Part shown: positions 28,579-38,984 of the stretch, piece by piece | Numbering within the stretch: position 1 is the first letter of the stretch | Layout of the letters: every line of letters starts with the position of its first letter | NCBI RefSeq assembly: GCF_003987645.1 | Contig: NZ_NGKA01000015.1 | Span: forward strand, 1 to 64,000 | Direction of reading: 5' to 3' | Source: Vagococcus elongatus | GTDB lineage: Bacteria > Bacillota > Bacilli > Lactobacillales > Vagococcaceae | Length of the DNA stretch: 64,000 bases | Notes under the pieces: generated by a model | Told to the model about the DNA's origin: nothing | What the model saw: the letters and a program-made list of their open reading frames with translations, nothing else | Databases searched by the model: none | Translations under genes and position numbers: made by a program

Positions 28579-29388
28579 TTATTTTAACCCGTTATTAGCA
28601 TAGATTTCATCTAACGTCCCATCAGATTCCCATCCTTCGATCAATTTGTTTAGATGTTCATGTAATTCTTTATTGCTTTTCTTTGTTGCCACGCCATATT
28701 CCTGTGGTGAAAAGCCGTCGTCTAAAATCTTCGTGCCTTTGTCTACATAACCTGTCAAAATCGACTTGTCTACGGAAAAAGCATCAATTCTTTTAGAAGT
28801 CAACGCTGTTTTTAATTCAGGATAAGTTGAATATTCGCTGAATTCAAGTGTGATACCTATTTCTTTAGCTTTTTCTTCCAATGATTGTTTGGTTGTCGCT
28901 GTCTGTGCTACACCAATCATTTTCCCGTCTAAGTCTTTCATTGAATCTACACCCTCGTCATTACGGACCAAAAATCCAATTTCATCTTGATAGTATGGTG
29001 TAGAAAAATTGTATGTTTCTTTACGTTCATCTGTAATGGTAAAAGTTGCAATAATCATGTCCACTTCTCCATTGTCCAATAAAGGACCGCGAGTCTTTGC
29101 AGTCACTCCGACAAACTCAATATTGTCTTCACTGCCAGTTAAATCTTTGGCAATTTTCTTAGACAATTCAATCTCCATACCTTCATGCTTATTAGTATCA
29201 GGATTCAAAAAACCAAAATTTGGTACATCTTCTTTGATCCCTATTTTTACGACACCAGCTTTTTTTATTTTTTCCAGACCGTTGTCTGCACTTTTCTTAT
29301 CGCTGTCATCATTGTTTGAACAACCTGCTATCAAACCAAGAGACAGCACGACTGCCATACCTAATAAAACGGCTTTAAATTTTTTCAT
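28579..29388 (-). CDS. glnH: Polar amino-acid ABC transporter, binding lipoprotein (GlnH-like)
   Basis: Extracellular solute-binding protein, family 3. The lipobox LGLIAGC is near residue 22, with an Asp/Ser-rich linker after it. Domain hallmarks are VKIGIKEDVPNFGF, DMIIATFTITDERKET and NFSTPYYQDEIGFLV. About 269 aa. The ATG at 29388 has GGAAG in front; an alternative ATG four codons up abuts AAAGG directly. Confidence 0.88.
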   Translation of the reverse strand: MKKFKAVLLGMAVVLSLGLIAGCSNNDDSDKKSADNGLEKIKKAGVVKIGIKEDVPNFGFLNPDTNKHEGMEIELSKKIAKDLTGSEDNIEFVGVTAKTRGPLLDNGEVDMIIATFTITDERKETYNFSTPYYQDEIGFLVRNDEGVDSMKDLDGKMIGVAQTATTKQSLEEKAKEIGITLEFSEYSTYPELKTALTSKRIDAFSVDKSILTGYVDKGTKILDDGFSPQEYGVATKKSNKELHEHLNKLIEGWESDGTLDEIYANNGLK

Positions 29389-29426
29389 AACTTCTTCCAT
29401 CCTTTCTTATGATTAATGATTAATGA

Positions 29427-30167
29427 TTAGTGATTAATAATTTTGCTTAAAAATCCTTGGACTCTCGGATTTTGAGTTTTATTGAAAAACTCATCTGGTG
29501 TCCCTGTTTCTATGATTGAGCCGTTGTCCATGAAAACAATCCGGTCAGCCACCGAACGGGCAAAGCCCATCTCATGAGTCACCACTACCATGGTGATATT
29601 CATTTCGGCTAATCCGGCAATAACATCCAGCACTTCTTGAATCATTTCTGGGTCTAAAGCAGACGTTGGTTCATCAAAGAGAATCGCCAACGGATGCATA
29701 TTCAAAGCTCTCGCAATCGCCACACGCTGCTGCTGTCCTCCAGACAGTTGAGCCGGGTAAGCATTTGCTTTATCGGCAAGTCCTACGCGCTCTAAATATT
29801 CCATCCCAGTTCTTTCAGCATCTTCTTTTTTCACCTTTTGAACTTTTATCGGCGCAAGTGTCAAGTTTTCCAACACTGTCTTATGAGCATAAAGATTAAA
29901 ATCTTGAAACACCATGGCGACTTTTTCACGAACTCGGTGGATAGGGGCCGATTTTTTTGTCACATCTATATTGTTGATGACAATTCTGCCGTCAGTCACA
30001 TCTTCGAGTTTATTCATACAGCGAATTAGAGTACTTTTTCCTGAACCAGAAGGCCCTAGTATAACGACTTTCTCCCCAGCTTCTATTTCCAGAGAAATAT
30101 CCTTCAGTGCTTGAAAATCACCATAAAATTTATTTACATTTTCTATTTCAATCAATTTGCGCAACAT
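29427..30167 (-). CDS. glnQ: Polar amino-acid ABC transporter ATPase (GlnQ-like)
   Basis: ATP-binding subunit with Walker A GPSGSGKST, signature LSGGQQQR and Walker B LFDEPTSALDPE, typical of the GlnQ/HisP group. The start is uncertain: the ATG at 30167 directly follows AGAAAGG, and a TTG four codons on (about 30155) has better spacing. The longer frame from 30233 would run through the promoter and is rejected. It is the first gene of the transporter unit. Confidence 0.88.
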   Translation of the reverse strand: MLRKLIEIENVNKFYGDFQALKDISLEIEAGEKVVILGPSGSGKSTLIRCMNKLEDVTDGRIVINNIDVTKKSAPIHRVREKVAMVFQDFNLYAHKTVLENLTLAPIKVQKVKKEDAERTGMEYLERVGLADKANAYPAQLSGGQQQRVAIARALNMHPLAILFDEPTSALDPEMIQEVLDVIAGLAEMNITMVVVTHEMGFARSVADRIVFMDNGSIIETGTPDEFFNKTQNPRVQGFLSKIINH

Positions 30168-30213
30168 CCTTTCTCTAAAAAATGAGAATACTCTAATTTT
30201 AGGTACGTGTAAG

Positions 30214-30222
30214 ATTATATCA
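30214..30222 (-). promoter_or_regulatory. Extended -10 promoter of the glnQHMP unit
   Basis: On the minus strand TGATATAAT (TG-n-TATAAT) lies about 47 nt upstream of the glnQ start. The -35 position (TAGGTC, 17 nt up) is poor, which suits an extended -10 promoter or an activator-dependent one. Confidence 0.55.
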
Positions 30223-30233
30223 CATTTAATCAT

Positions 30234-30720
30234 TTTGACCTAGAATTATTCAAAAATTAAATGATATTTCCTAACCCTTCAAACCCTTGATTTATCAACT
30301 CATATATTATGAAAACAAGCCATTGTTTTAGTCTTTACTGATAAAACATCAAGAAAAACGAATCATAACGATTAAAATAATCTCCCTTTTTATTAGAGAA
30401 TTATTAAATCTTTGGGCATAAAAATTATAAAATGAAAGTTTAAATCACTCAAAAAAACGACTGAAAAGCCGTTTATATCGAAAACTGTTGATCAAAACTT
30501 TCTAAATATCCGATTTGCCAAATTAAGCTCAGATATCGAATTTAAGTTAGAATTTTTACAAACTTCTAAAACTATGACATCCCCACATCTCTCTATTATA
30601 TTTTTTAAGATAGGCTTTTGTCAAATGACTTTTAAATTCCCCGCTTTATCTTACAGTTTAAAATAAATTTATATATAAGTTACTTTTTGTGAAAAACAAC
30701 ATTTGTTTAAACTCCAGATG
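30234..30720. other. AT-rich intergenic stretch between glnQ and the ilv operon
   Basis: About 490 nt with no ORF that has a ribosome site and no RNA element I can name. It holds the upstream part of the gln promoter at its left edge and several A/T tracts. No repeats or transposon ends were recognised. Confidence 0.55.
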
Positions 30721-30758
30721 AAAAACACAGCAAGCTAATATAGTTTCTTGCTGTGTTT
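30721..30758 (-). terminator. Terminator of the ilv operon
   Basis: A perfect 12-bp stem AAACACAGCAAG/CTTGCTGTGTTT (30723-30734 with 30747-30758) has a 12-nt loop and a T run on the minus strand. It lies about 40 nt after ilvA. Confidence 0.85.
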
Positions 30759-30799
30759 CCTTCAAATAATATCTTATTTCAGATAAAACTCATGTTTTT

Positions 30800-32059
30800 T
30801 TAGACCAACAGAGTAAACAACGATTGATTTTCATTGAGATTGATATAGTTTGGATCAAAGACTGACATCCGTTCCAATAGACTTGCAATATCCTTCTGAT
30901 CATTTAATAAAATACCAATCACCACTGGTCCGCTGCCCCGATTGACTTTTTTCGTATATTCGAATTTTGTTATATCGTCTCTAGGACCTAAAACATCTGT
31001 AACAAATTCCTTCAAAGCACCTGCTCTTTGAGGAAAATTAATAACAAAATAATGTTTTAACCCTTCATAAAGTAGAGAGCGTTCTTCGATTTCCTGCATA
31101 CGGCTGATATCATTGTTTCCGCCGCTGATCACGCACACCACTGTTTTTCCAACAATTTTTTCTTTGTATCTCTCCAAAACAGAAACGCTTAACGCTCCCG
31201 CCGGCTCAGCGACAATCGCTTGTTTCGTATAAAGTTCAAGTATCGTGGAGCAAACCAATCCTTCGTCTACTGCGACAACATCGTCTACGAAATGTTTGGC
31301 GTGCTCAAGATTTATTTCCCCGACTTCTTTGACAGCTGCCCCATCGACAAATTTATCGATTTGATTTAGAGGAATAACTTTTCCCTGTTCGATCGATGTT
31401 TTCATTGATGCGGCACCATTAGGTTCAACTCCCACAATTTTGGTGTAAGGACTTTTTTCTTTTGTGTAAGCTGAAATACCGCTGATTAATCCGCCTCCGC
31501 CTATGGCAGTGAAAATGTAGTCCAATTGACGTTCTTCTTTCGCTAAGTCCTGAAAAACCTCAACAGCTACTGTTCCCTGTCCGGCGATGATATGTTGATC
31601 GTTAAAAGGATCTATGAAAGCTTTATTCTTTTCTTGGGCGTAACGTTTGGCAGCTTCGGCGGAAGCATCAAACGTGTCCCCCACTAATCGAATTGTTACA
31701 AATTCTTCCCCAAAAAATTTTACCTGTGATATCTTTTGATTGGGTGTTGTGGTGGGCATAAAGATCGTCGCATTTACCTTCATTTTATTACACGTGTATG
31801 CTACACCTTGTGCATGATTGCCGGCGCTTGCACAAACCACGCCATTGTCTAAAATCGCTGTCGGTGTATTGGCGATGGCATAGTAAGCCCCCCTAAGTTT
31901 AAAAGAACGAACTTTTTGCAAATCTTCTCTTTTAAGGTACACATGGCAATGATACTTATTCGACAAGTAGTCATCATACTGTAATTCAGTATGAGTGACC
32001 ACTTTTTTAAGCATCTCATGTGCTTTCAGGACATCTTCCTTTCTTACTAATTCAACCAA
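30800..32059 (-). CDS. ilvA: Threonine deaminase (biosynthetic)
   Basis: Converts threonine to 2-oxobutyrate, committing carbon to isoleucine. The PLP lysine is in [14 protein letters not shown] near residue 58, and the glycine-rich phosphate loop is [12 protein letters not shown]-terminal ACT-like part from about residue 330 ([16 protein letters not shown]) gives isoleucine feedback in this family. It is 419 aa. It starts at TTG with AGGGGTGA upstream. Last gene of ilvDBNCA. Confidence 0.94.
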   Translation of the reverse strand: MVELVRKEDVLKAHEMLKKVVTHTELQYDDYLSNKYHCHVYLKREDLQKVRSFKLRGAYYAIANTPTAILDNGVVCASAGNHAQGVAYTCNKMKVNATIFMPTTTPNQKISQVKFFGEEFVTIRLVGDTFDASAEAAKRYAQEKNKAFIDPFNDQHIIAGQGTVAVEVFQDLAKEERQLDYIFTAIGGGGLISGISAYTKEKSPYTKIVGVEPNGAASMKTSIEQGKVIPLNQIDKFVDGAAVKEVGEINLEHAKHFVDDVVAVDEGLVCSTILELYTKQAIVAEPAGALSVSVLERYKEKIVGKTVVCVISGGNNDISRMQEIEERSLLYEGLKHYFVINFPQRAGALKEFVTDVLGPRDDITKFEYTKKVNRGSGPVVIGILLNDQKDIASLLERMSVFDPNYINLNENQSLFTLLV

Positions 32060-32076
32060 AAGACTTCACCCCTTTT

Positions 32077-33126
<1,050 letters not shown>

Positions 33127-33130
33127 TCAT

Positions 33131-33607
33131 TTATAAACTTCTAGCCAAGCCAGTCACACCGGTACGAGCTAATTCTTTGATTCCATACGGTTTGACCAAC
33201 TCAACGAAAGCATCTACCTTATCACTGGTGCCTGTCACTTGAATTAAAATCGTTTTGCTTCCCACATCAATCACACTGGCCCTAAATGGCTCTATCAAAG
33301 CAAATAACTCTGAACGGTTGGCTGTGGGAGCATTGACTCTTACTAAAGCCAATTCCCTTTCTAAATAAGCAACTTCTGTTAAATCAACAACTTTCAGTAC
33401 ATCGATTTGTTTGTTTAACTGTTTTAAAACTTGTTCGACTTCTTCTGATGATCCTACCATAACAAAAGTGATTCTAGAAATACCTTCTTTTTCTGTCACT
33501 CCCACTGAAATACTTTCAATATTAAATTGTCTTCTTGTGAGGACGCCACTGACCCGATTTAAAACTCCGGAACTGTTGCGGACTTTTGCCGAAATGATTC
33601 TTCTCAT
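33131..33607 (-). CDS. ilvN: Acetolactate synthase small (regulatory) subunit
   Basis: Two ACT-type domains: RRIISAKVRNSSGVLNRVSG at the N-terminus, and a second half with ALVRVNAPTANRSEL. They give valine feedback control of IlvB. It is 158 aa, standard. It begins 2 nt after the ilvB stop with GGAG inside ilvB, which indicates coupled synthesis of the two subunits. Confidence 0.95.
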   Translation of the reverse strand: MRRIISAKVRNSSGVLNRVSGVLTRRQFNIESISVGVTEKEGISRITFVMVGSSEEVEQVLKQLNKQIDVLKVVDLTEVAYLERELALVRVNAPTANRSELFALIEPFRASVIDVGSKTILIQVTGTSDKVDAFVELVKPYGIKELARTGVTGLARSL

Positions 33608-33609
33608 GA

Positions 33610-35301
33610 TTACTCAACTCCAATCATTTCATCATTATTTTTACCAGCTGGAACCATTGGCAAGACGTGTTCCGTTGGTGAAATTACTACTTCGATTAGC
33701 ATCGGTCCTTCCTCATTAAAGGCCTCTTTCAAGTCCTCCTCAAAAGTAAGGGGATCGTCGATTCTTTTTCCTTTGATATGATAAGCTTCCGCAAGTTTGA
33801 TGAAATCCGGCTGATCAGCAAAGACTGATTCAGAACGTCGTTCATCAAAAAAGCATTCTTGCCACTGTCTGACCATTCCTAAAGAATGATTATTTAACAG
33901 GACAAACTTAATAGATAATTGATTGAGATTTAAAATTGCCAATTCCTGATTGGTCATCTGGAATCCGCCGTCGCCGACAAAAACCACAACTTCTTTATCA
34001 GGACAAGCAATTTTTGCACCTATAGCTGCAGGAATCCCATAACCCATGGTCCCTAAACCGCCACTAGTAATGATTTGCTTTTCTCTAGAAAAAGGATAAT
34101 ATTGAGCCACCCACATCTGATGCTGTCCCACATCCGTGACAACGATAGCTTCTCCCTGCGTTATTTCTCCAACAAGTTCAATCACCCGCTGTGGTTTGAT
34201 TTCATCTTGCTGCTGTCGATCAAAGGTAAACGGATAGGCCTTTATTCTGGATAGATTATGTTCCTTCCATTCATCATGACTTACTTTCTCAACATCATCA
34301 TTCAACAAATGCTGCAACACTCTCTTGATATCTCCTACAATCGGAATATCCGTATTGATGACCTTGCCGATTTCTGCGGGGTCAATGTCTACATGAACTA
34401 TGGTTGCCCCTGCAGCAAATTTTTCCGGACAGCTGGCAAGGCGGTCATCAAACCGTGAGCCAAAATTAATCAGTAAATCACATTCAGTTATTGCCATGTT
34501 GGCCGGATATGAGCCGTGCATGCCACCCATTCCTAAAAACAAATCGTAATCATAAGGAACTGTCCCCAGTCCCAGCAAAGTATTCACCACTGGCAGTTCA
34601 TACTTTTTAACGAATGTCGTCAATTCTTGACTGGCCTCACTGCCAATCACTCCAGCTCCTGCCAGAACCAAAGGCTTTTTTGAATTAGATAAACTTTCCA
34701 ATAGTTTAGTCATCTGCATCTTATTAGGTTCATAGGTCGGCTGATAGCTTTCCAACTCTATATCATCAACTTTAGGCTCATCTGTCTCCAGTGTTGTAAT
34801 ATCCTTAGGCAAGTCAATCACGACGGGGCCTTTTCTTCCGCTTGTTGCAATATGAAAAGCCTCATTGATAATTTTCGGCAAATCTTTTACACAACGAACT
34901 TGATAATTGTACTTGGTAATCGGCATGGTCAATCCCATGATATCTGCTTCTTGAAACGCATCTTTGCCGATTCCAGCAGTTCCTACTTGTCCTGTGAAAA
35001 CCACTAGTGGGACTGAATCTCCCATGGCATCCGCAATCCCAGTCAAAACATTCGTCGCTCCCGGTCCGCTTGTGGCAATCACCACTCCCGGTTTTCCGCT
35101 GGCTTTTGCATATCCTTCAGCGGCATGGACAGCTCCCTGCTCGTGTCTAGTCAGTACGTGGCGGATATCACTATCATAAAGTTCGTCATATAAAGGAAGA
35201 ACTGCTCCGCCGGGATAACCAAAAATTACTTCCACTTGCTGTTTTTCCAAAGCTTCAAGTAAAAGCCGCGTGCCTTTTTTTATTTTGTTCTCCTCCTCCA
35301 T
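33610..35301 (-). CDS. ilvB: Acetolactate synthase large subunit
   Basis: ThDP enzyme that makes acetolactate or acetohydroxybutyrate. The N-terminal domain has IFGYPGGAVLPLYDEL and the catalytic glutamate in RHEQGAVHAAEGYAKASGK. The C-terminal ThDP motif runs from VGDGGFQMTNQELAIL to LLNNHSLGM. It is 563 aa. The presence of IlvN and of the anabolic neighbours separates it from the catabolic AlsS. AGGAGGAG precedes the ATG. Second structural gene. Confidence 0.95.
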   Translation of the reverse strand: MEEENKIKKGTRLLLEALEKQQVEVIFGYPGGAVLPLYDELYDSDIRHVLTRHEQGAVHAAEGYAKASGKPGVVIATSGPGATNVLTGIADAMGDSVPLVVFTGQVGTAGIGKDAFQEADIMGLTMPITKYNYQVRCVKDLPKIINEAFHIATSGRKGPVVIDLPKDITTLETDEPKVDDIELESYQPTYEPNKMQMTKLLESLSNSKKPLVLAGAGVIGSEASQELTTFVKKYELPVVNTLLGLGTVPYDYDLFLGMGGMHGSYPANMAITECDLLINFGSRFDDRLASCPEKFAAGATIVHVDIDPAEIGKVINTDIPIVGDIKRVLQHLLNDDVEKVSHDEWKEHNLSRIKAYPFTFDRQQQDEIKPQRVIELVGEITQGEAIVVTDVGQHQMWVAQYYPFSREKQIITSGGLGTMGYGIPAAIGAKIACPDKEVVVFVGDGGFQMTNQELAILNLNQLSIKFVLLNNHSLGMVRQWQECFFDERRSESVFADQPDFIKLAEAYHIKGKRIDDPLTFEEDLKEAFNEEGPMLIEVVISPTEHVLPMVPAGKNNDEMIGVE

Positions 35302-35313
35302 TTACTTCTCCTC

Positions 35314-37011
35314 CTAGTTTAGTAATTCATCTGGAATCTTCATCACGCCGCCTGTATGGGCAGAAGTGACTAACGCTGTGTAACGTGCCAAATAACCAGT
35401 TTTTACTTTTGCTTTAAACGGCAACAACTTTTGCTTTCTTTCAGCCAACATATCATCATTAACTGAAACATTGATTGTACGTTCAGTTAAGTCAATCACA
35501 ATCTCATCCCCATCTTCTATCAAAGCAATAGGTCCACCGGCAGCTGCCTCAGGAGACATGTGTCCTACAGCGATTCCTCTGGTAGCTCCTGAAAAACGGC
35601 CATCTGTAATTAGAGCCACATCTTTGCCTAACCCTCGCCCGATGATACTTGAGGTTGGAGCAAGCATTTCCGGCATTCCCGGTCCCCCTTTTGGCCCTTC
35701 ATAGCGGATTACCACCACGTGCCCTTTCGTCACTGTATGGTCATCAATGGCTGCCACAGCTTCATCATGGGAAGAAAAACATATCGCCTTTCCTTTAAAT
35801 ACTTTTATCGAAGGATCCACACCGCCGACTTTGATAACTGCACCTTTGGGGGCAATATTTCCATAGAGTATCGACAGACCACCCACCGGACTGTAAGCAT
35901 TCTCCTTTGGCCGAATAACTTCCGGATTTTTTATTTTTGCATCTGCTACATTTTCCCTCAAAGTTTTCCCGGTGACAGTGATTCGATCCGGGTGAATAGC
36001 ACCCTCGATATCAACCAGTTCCTTGATAATCGCTGGAACACCACCAGCTTCATGGACATCATGCATAGAATATGCAGATGAAGGAGCAATCTTTGAAAGA
36101 TAAGGTATACGTTCAGCAATTTTATTAATATTTTCTAAATCGTAATCAATCTCTGCTTCGTTGGCAATGGCTAAGGTATGCAACACCGTGTTAGTCGAGC
36201 CGCCCATTGCCATATCCAAAGCGAAAGCATCATCAATCGCTTCCTTAGTAACTATATCTCTTGGTTTGATTCCTTTTTTAACAAGATCCATCAAATGAAA
36301 GGCGGACTGTCTGACCAATTCTTTTCGTTCATCAGAGACAGCTAAGATAGTTCCATTACCCGGTAACGCTAATCCTAAAATTTCCATCAAACAGTTCATT
36401 GAATTGGCAGTAAACATCCCGGCACAAGATCCGCAAGTTGGACAAGCATTTTGCTCCATTTGCCTAAATTCCTCAGGCGTCAGTTTTCCTTCTTTAAAAG
36501 AACCGACAGCTTCGAACATCGTAGAAAGTGTCATCGATCTTCCTTGAGGGTCAATCCCAGCTTTCATAGGCCCTCCTGAACAAAATATCCCCGGCACGTT
36601 CGTCCTCATTGCTGCTAAAATCATTCCGGGAGTGATTTTATCGCAATTAGGAATATAAAAAACTCCGTCAAACCAATGGGCGTTGATCACTGTTTCAGCT
36701 GAATCAGCGATAAGTTCACGACTTGGTAATGAATAACGCATACCGATATGCCCCATGGCAATCCCATCATCTACTCCAATCGTATTAAACTCAAATGGGA
36801 TGCCCCCTGCTTCTCTGATGGCTTCTTTGGCAATGTCTGCTAGTTCACGCAGATGCACATGTCCCGGCACAATATCAATATAGGAATTGCAAATTGCAAT
36901 GAAAGGCTTGCCCATATCCTTTGCACTTTTTACTTGTCCTGTTGCGTAGAGCAAACTTCTGGCAGGTGCCGCATCTATACCTTTTTTTATTTTGTCACTT
37001 CTCAAATCCAT
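35314..37011 (-). CDS. ilvD: Dihydroxy-acid dehydratase
   Basis: Fe-S enzyme for the third common step of Ile/Val synthesis. Cluster ligands are in [12 protein letters not shown] near residue 122 and [19 protein letters not shown] near residue 195. GGSTNTVLH and [14 protein letters not shown] are also conserved. It is 565 aa. AAGGAG lies just before the ATG. It is the first structural gene, about 90 nt after the attenuator. Confidence 0.96.
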   Translation of the reverse strand: MDLRSDKIKKGIDAAPARSLLYATGQVKSAKDMGKPFIAICNSYIDIVPGHVHLRELADIAKEAIREAGGIPFEFNTIGVDDGIAMGHIGMRYSLPSRELIADSAETVINAHWFDGVFYIPNCDKITPGMILAAMRTNVPGIFCSGGPMKAGIDPQGRSMTLSTMFEAVGSFKEGKLTPEEFRQMEQNACPTCGSCAGMFTANSMNCLMEILGLALPGNGTILAVSDERKELVRQSAFHLMDLVKKGIKPRDIVTKEAIDDAFALDMAMGGSTNTVLHTLAIANEAEIDYDLENINKIAERIPYLSKIAPSSAYSMHDVHEAGGVPAIIKELVDIEGAIHPDRITVTGKTLRENVADAKIKNPEVIRPKENAYSPVGGLSILYGNIAPKGAVIKVGGVDPSIKVFKGKAICFSSHDEAVAAIDDHTVTKGHVVVIRYEGPKGGPGMPEMLAPTSSIIGRGLGKDVALITDGRFSGATRGIAVGHMSPEAAAGGPIALIEDGDEIVIDLTERTINVSVNDDMLAERKQKLLPFKAKVKTGYLARYTALVTSAHTGGVMKIPDELLN

Positions 37012-37100
37012 TCACTCCTTCAGTTATAATGACTCAAGTGTCTTGTTCTCAATCTTGTGTCTCTTTCTTTTGCAATATTTGCTTCTTTAGTTTAAGAAAT

Positions 37101-37161
37101 AAAAAAGCACTCCATCTTGATTACTCAAAAATGGAATGCTTCGATGAATAAGAATCCCATT
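37101..37161 (-). promoter_or_regulatory. ilv attenuator: antiterminator and terminator hairpins
   Basis: On the minus strand the terminator is AGCATTCCAT (37140-37131) with ATGGAGTGCT (37115-37106), extended inside by TTGA/TCAA and followed by a T run to 37101. The competing antiterminator pairs AATGGGAT (37161-37154) with ATTCCATT (37137-37130), the 5' arm of the terminator. The strand before it (GATTCTTAT, 37156-37148) can instead pair with ATAAGAATC inside the leader peptide (37252-37244). These 1:2, 2:3, 3:4 options are the layout of ribosome-mediated attenuation. Confidence 0.82.
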
Positions 37162-37208
37162 ATCTTATGACAAACAGGACTCGAACATTTGCAAACTTCT
37201 CAAATGGT

Positions 37209-37262
37209 CTAAGCCCTCGGTTGTAATAAAATAATGACAAATAGATTCTTATAAGATTTCAT
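37209..37262 (-). CDS. ilv leader peptide
   Basis: A 17-codon ORF between the ilv promoter and the attenuator reads MKSYKNLFVIILLQPRA and contains a run Leu-Phe-Val-Ile-Ile-Leu-Leu. AAGGAG lies 12 nt upstream of the ATG. Four of its codons (3-6) overlap the RNA strand that sequesters the antiterminator. A ribosome stalled at the Val/Ile/Leu codons for lack of charged tRNA would cover that strand and allow read-through into ilvD. It is probably a sensing peptide with no function of its own. Confidence 0.8.
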   Translation of the reverse strand: MKSYKNLFVIILLQPRA

Positions 37263-37322
37263 ATCAGATAACTACTCCTTAAAATTAAAGATTCATTAGA
37301 AAATTAAAACTTATTAATAAAT

Positions 37323-37351
37323 AGGATACATTCCCTTGCGTGAAAAGTCAA
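37323..37351 (-). promoter_or_regulatory. Promoter of the ilv operon
   Basis: On the minus strand, TTGACT (37351-37346), a 17-bp spacer and TATCCT (37328-37323) lie about 60 nt upstream of the leader peptide start. Confidence 0.75.
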
Positions 37352-37373
37352 CACTTTTTTATTAAATAGTTGA

Positions 37374-37388
37374 AATATTCTGATAATT
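37374..37388 (-). promoter_or_regulatory. CodY-like box upstream of the ilv promoter
   Basis: AATATTCTGATAATT matches 13 of 15 positions of the CodY consensus AATTTTCWGAAAATT. It is nested in a longer inverted repeat with perfect arms AGTTGAA and TTCAACT, ending about 22 nt upstream of the -35. CodY commonly represses branched-chain synthesis when Ile/Val/Leu and GTP are plentiful. The match is close, but CodY boxes are AT-rich and arise by chance. Confidence 0.55.
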
Positions 37389-37407
37389 CAACTATATTGG
37401 TGAAAAA

Positions 37408-37680
37408 TCACCTTTTTGATAGCCTTTTATTTATTTCTGAAGCTGATTTTTTCCCTTTTAAATATTCATTTAACCAAATAATAATGTAAATGACGATAAA
37501 TACTGGAAGAACCACTAAAAAAAATCAGGCCAGTTATTAAAATAAGATGTGATAAAAACAAATAACATGGTTAATAAAAAATGAATGATCAGCTGTGTCA
37601 ATGTAGAAATTTTCCCCTATCATAAATTTGTGGCAAAAAACCAATACATCCACTCATGATGATAATACTGATGATTTCTT
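37408..37680 (-). pseudogene. Relic of a DUF3021 membrane protein
   Basis: Minus-strand segments in shifting frames encode membrane-helix stretches: IIHFLLTMLFVFITSYF, then FLVVLPVFIVIYIIIW followed by a Lys-rich tail ending at TGA 37410-37408. This resembles DUF3021 proteins (four helices, about 140 aa) that sit next to LytTR regulators. At least two frame breaks are visible, one of them at a T run near 37520. It follows the truncated LytTR gene, as in intact pairs elsewhere. Confidence 0.55.
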
Positions 37681-37685
37681 TCTTC

Positions 37686-37985
37686 TCAATTAAAAATACT
37701 GTATCTGATGAAACGATACATCGGTTCTCTTGCCTGATATTTCCCTTGTATTGCGTAGATGGTCAGTTCGTCACCAAAGTCTTCAACTGCAATGACATCA
37801 ACTTTCTTTAGCATGATTATTTTGTCAAAGAGTGTTACAGGGACAACTTCGGATTGACTGCCCAACTCTTTTTTTTCAATGGTTTGCATAAGTTCTTTAA
37901 CTTCTTCTGTTAATTTATTGGCGGATATTGTGAAGACGACCTCATCAGATGGTAATTTACCATTAACGTTAAATTTAACTTTCAA
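37686..37985 (-). pseudogene. Truncated LytTR-type transcription regulator
   Basis: A 99-codon frame starts at TTG with GGAGGTGG upstream. The N-terminal part (KLTEEVKELMQTIEKKE) and a KKVDVIAVEDFGDELTIYAI stretch match small stand-alone LytTR regulators of about 145-150 aa. Most of the DNA-binding LytTR domain after residue 85 is missing, and the reading frame ends in an unrelated-looking tail. Together with the DUF3021 relic downstream this is a decayed regulator/membrane-inhibitor pair. Confidence 0.65.
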
Positions 37986-38281
37986 AGGACTGCCACCTCC
38001 ATCTATTTTCTCTCTTATAAATCTGGCAAAGAATTATAGTTATGTCGTTTTTTCAAAACCACCAAAACACAAAAAGTTAATAGAATTAAACTGAATCTGA
38101 CCAGTAATTCTTGACTGTAAGTGGTAGGTTTTTGTTAAATTTTTAATTGTCAGAAATGTCACAACGTTCAACCCCTTCCTGAATCCAATGATAATAGAGT
38201 TTTCTGAAAATGTATCGATAACTAAGCTAAGCGGAAGAAAATATCAGATGAAAGAATTTTTATCAGTATGAAAACAAATGA

Positions 38282-38310
38282 TTGACACTTCCTTCAAGAC
38301 ATGGTAAATT
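38282..38310 (+). promoter_or_regulatory. Promoter of the TetR-ECF-coaBC unit
   Basis: TTGACA (38282-38287), a 17-bp spacer and TAAATT (38305-38310) precede the palindromic operator and the TetR gene. Confidence 0.7.
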
Positions 38311-38314
38311 ATAA

Positions 38315-38336
38315 AAAATGACACGCGTGTCATTTT
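38315..38336 (+). promoter_or_regulatory. Perfect 22-bp palindromic operator (TetR autoregulation)
   Basis: Arms AAAATGACACG and CGTGTCATTTT form an uninterrupted palindrome starting 5 nt after the -10 hexamer, over the probable transcription start. Its position, 18 nt before a TetR gene, makes it the likely binding site of that protein. Confidence 0.75.
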
Positions 38337-38353
38337 AAGAAAGGGATGCGTAT

Positions 38354-38953
38354 ATGTCACAAAAAACTAGCGGAAAAATTCGTGAGGAAAAACGAAAAAT
38401 GATTCTAGAAAAATCTCGGAAAGTTTTCGGACAAAAAGGATATTCTAACGTGACCATGAAAGACATTGTAGATGCCTGCCAAATCAGTCGGGGGGGACTA
38501 TATCTTTACTTTTCTTCAATAGAAGAACTTTTTCAAGAAGTTGTGATTGACCAGTCGAAGAAGAAATTCAATATCATCAATCAAATGGTAGAAGAAAATC
38601 AGCCTTTCGATAAAATTCTTTCTTTGTATCTGGAATTACAGAAAAATCGTTTGCTGAATATTGATGATGTGATATTAGTTGCAACCTATGAGTACTATCG
38701 CTCTCACCAGACAGAAGAACAAATTCAGTTCCAGCATAGTTATGTTTCCTATTTAAAAGAGATTATTTACAATGTTCTTGCCTTAGGTGTCAAGCAAAAG
38801 GCAATTACCAATCAAAATATTGATGAAATTGCGGATACCTTTATTTTTTTACTTGAAGGAATGAGTGTGTTTCGTACGTTTAATCAATTATCAGAAATAC
38901 AAATCACTCAGCAACTTAATCTTTTAGAAACATTATTAGAAAAAAGCAATTAG
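38354..38953 (+). CDS. TetR/AcrR-family transcription regulator
   Basis: A 199-aa protein with an N-terminal TetR helix-turn-helix (FGQKGYSNVTMKDIVDACQI, then SRGGLYLYFSS, about residues 25-60) and a helical ligand domain. AAAGGGATG precedes the ATG. It is first in a unit with an ECF S component and coaB/coaC, with 31 nt to the next start. I infer that it senses a pantothenate or CoA-related ligand and controls uptake; the sequence does not show the ligand. Confidence 0.85.
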   Translation: MSQKTSGKIREEKRKMILEKSRKVFGQKGYSNVTMKDIVDACQISRGGLYLYFSSIEELFQEVVIDQSKKKFNIINQMVEENQPFDKILSLYLELQKNRLLNIDDVILVATYEYYRSHQTEEQIQFQHSYVSYLKEIIYNVLALGVKQKAITNQNIDEIADTFIFLLEGMSVFRTFNQLSEIQITQQLNLLETLLEKSN

Positions 38954-38984
38954 CTTCAAGAAAAAATTTAAGGAGTGGGTTCCG

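Noticed and set aside
30244-30258. CodY box upstream of glnQ
   Set aside because: The AT-rich stretch there misses at least four consensus positions including the central CWG, so it is not better than background.
37101-37351. T-box leader for the ilv operon
   Set aside because: No AGGGTGG-type core or specifier stem is present; the leader instead has a short Val/Ile/Leu-rich ORF and alternating hairpins.
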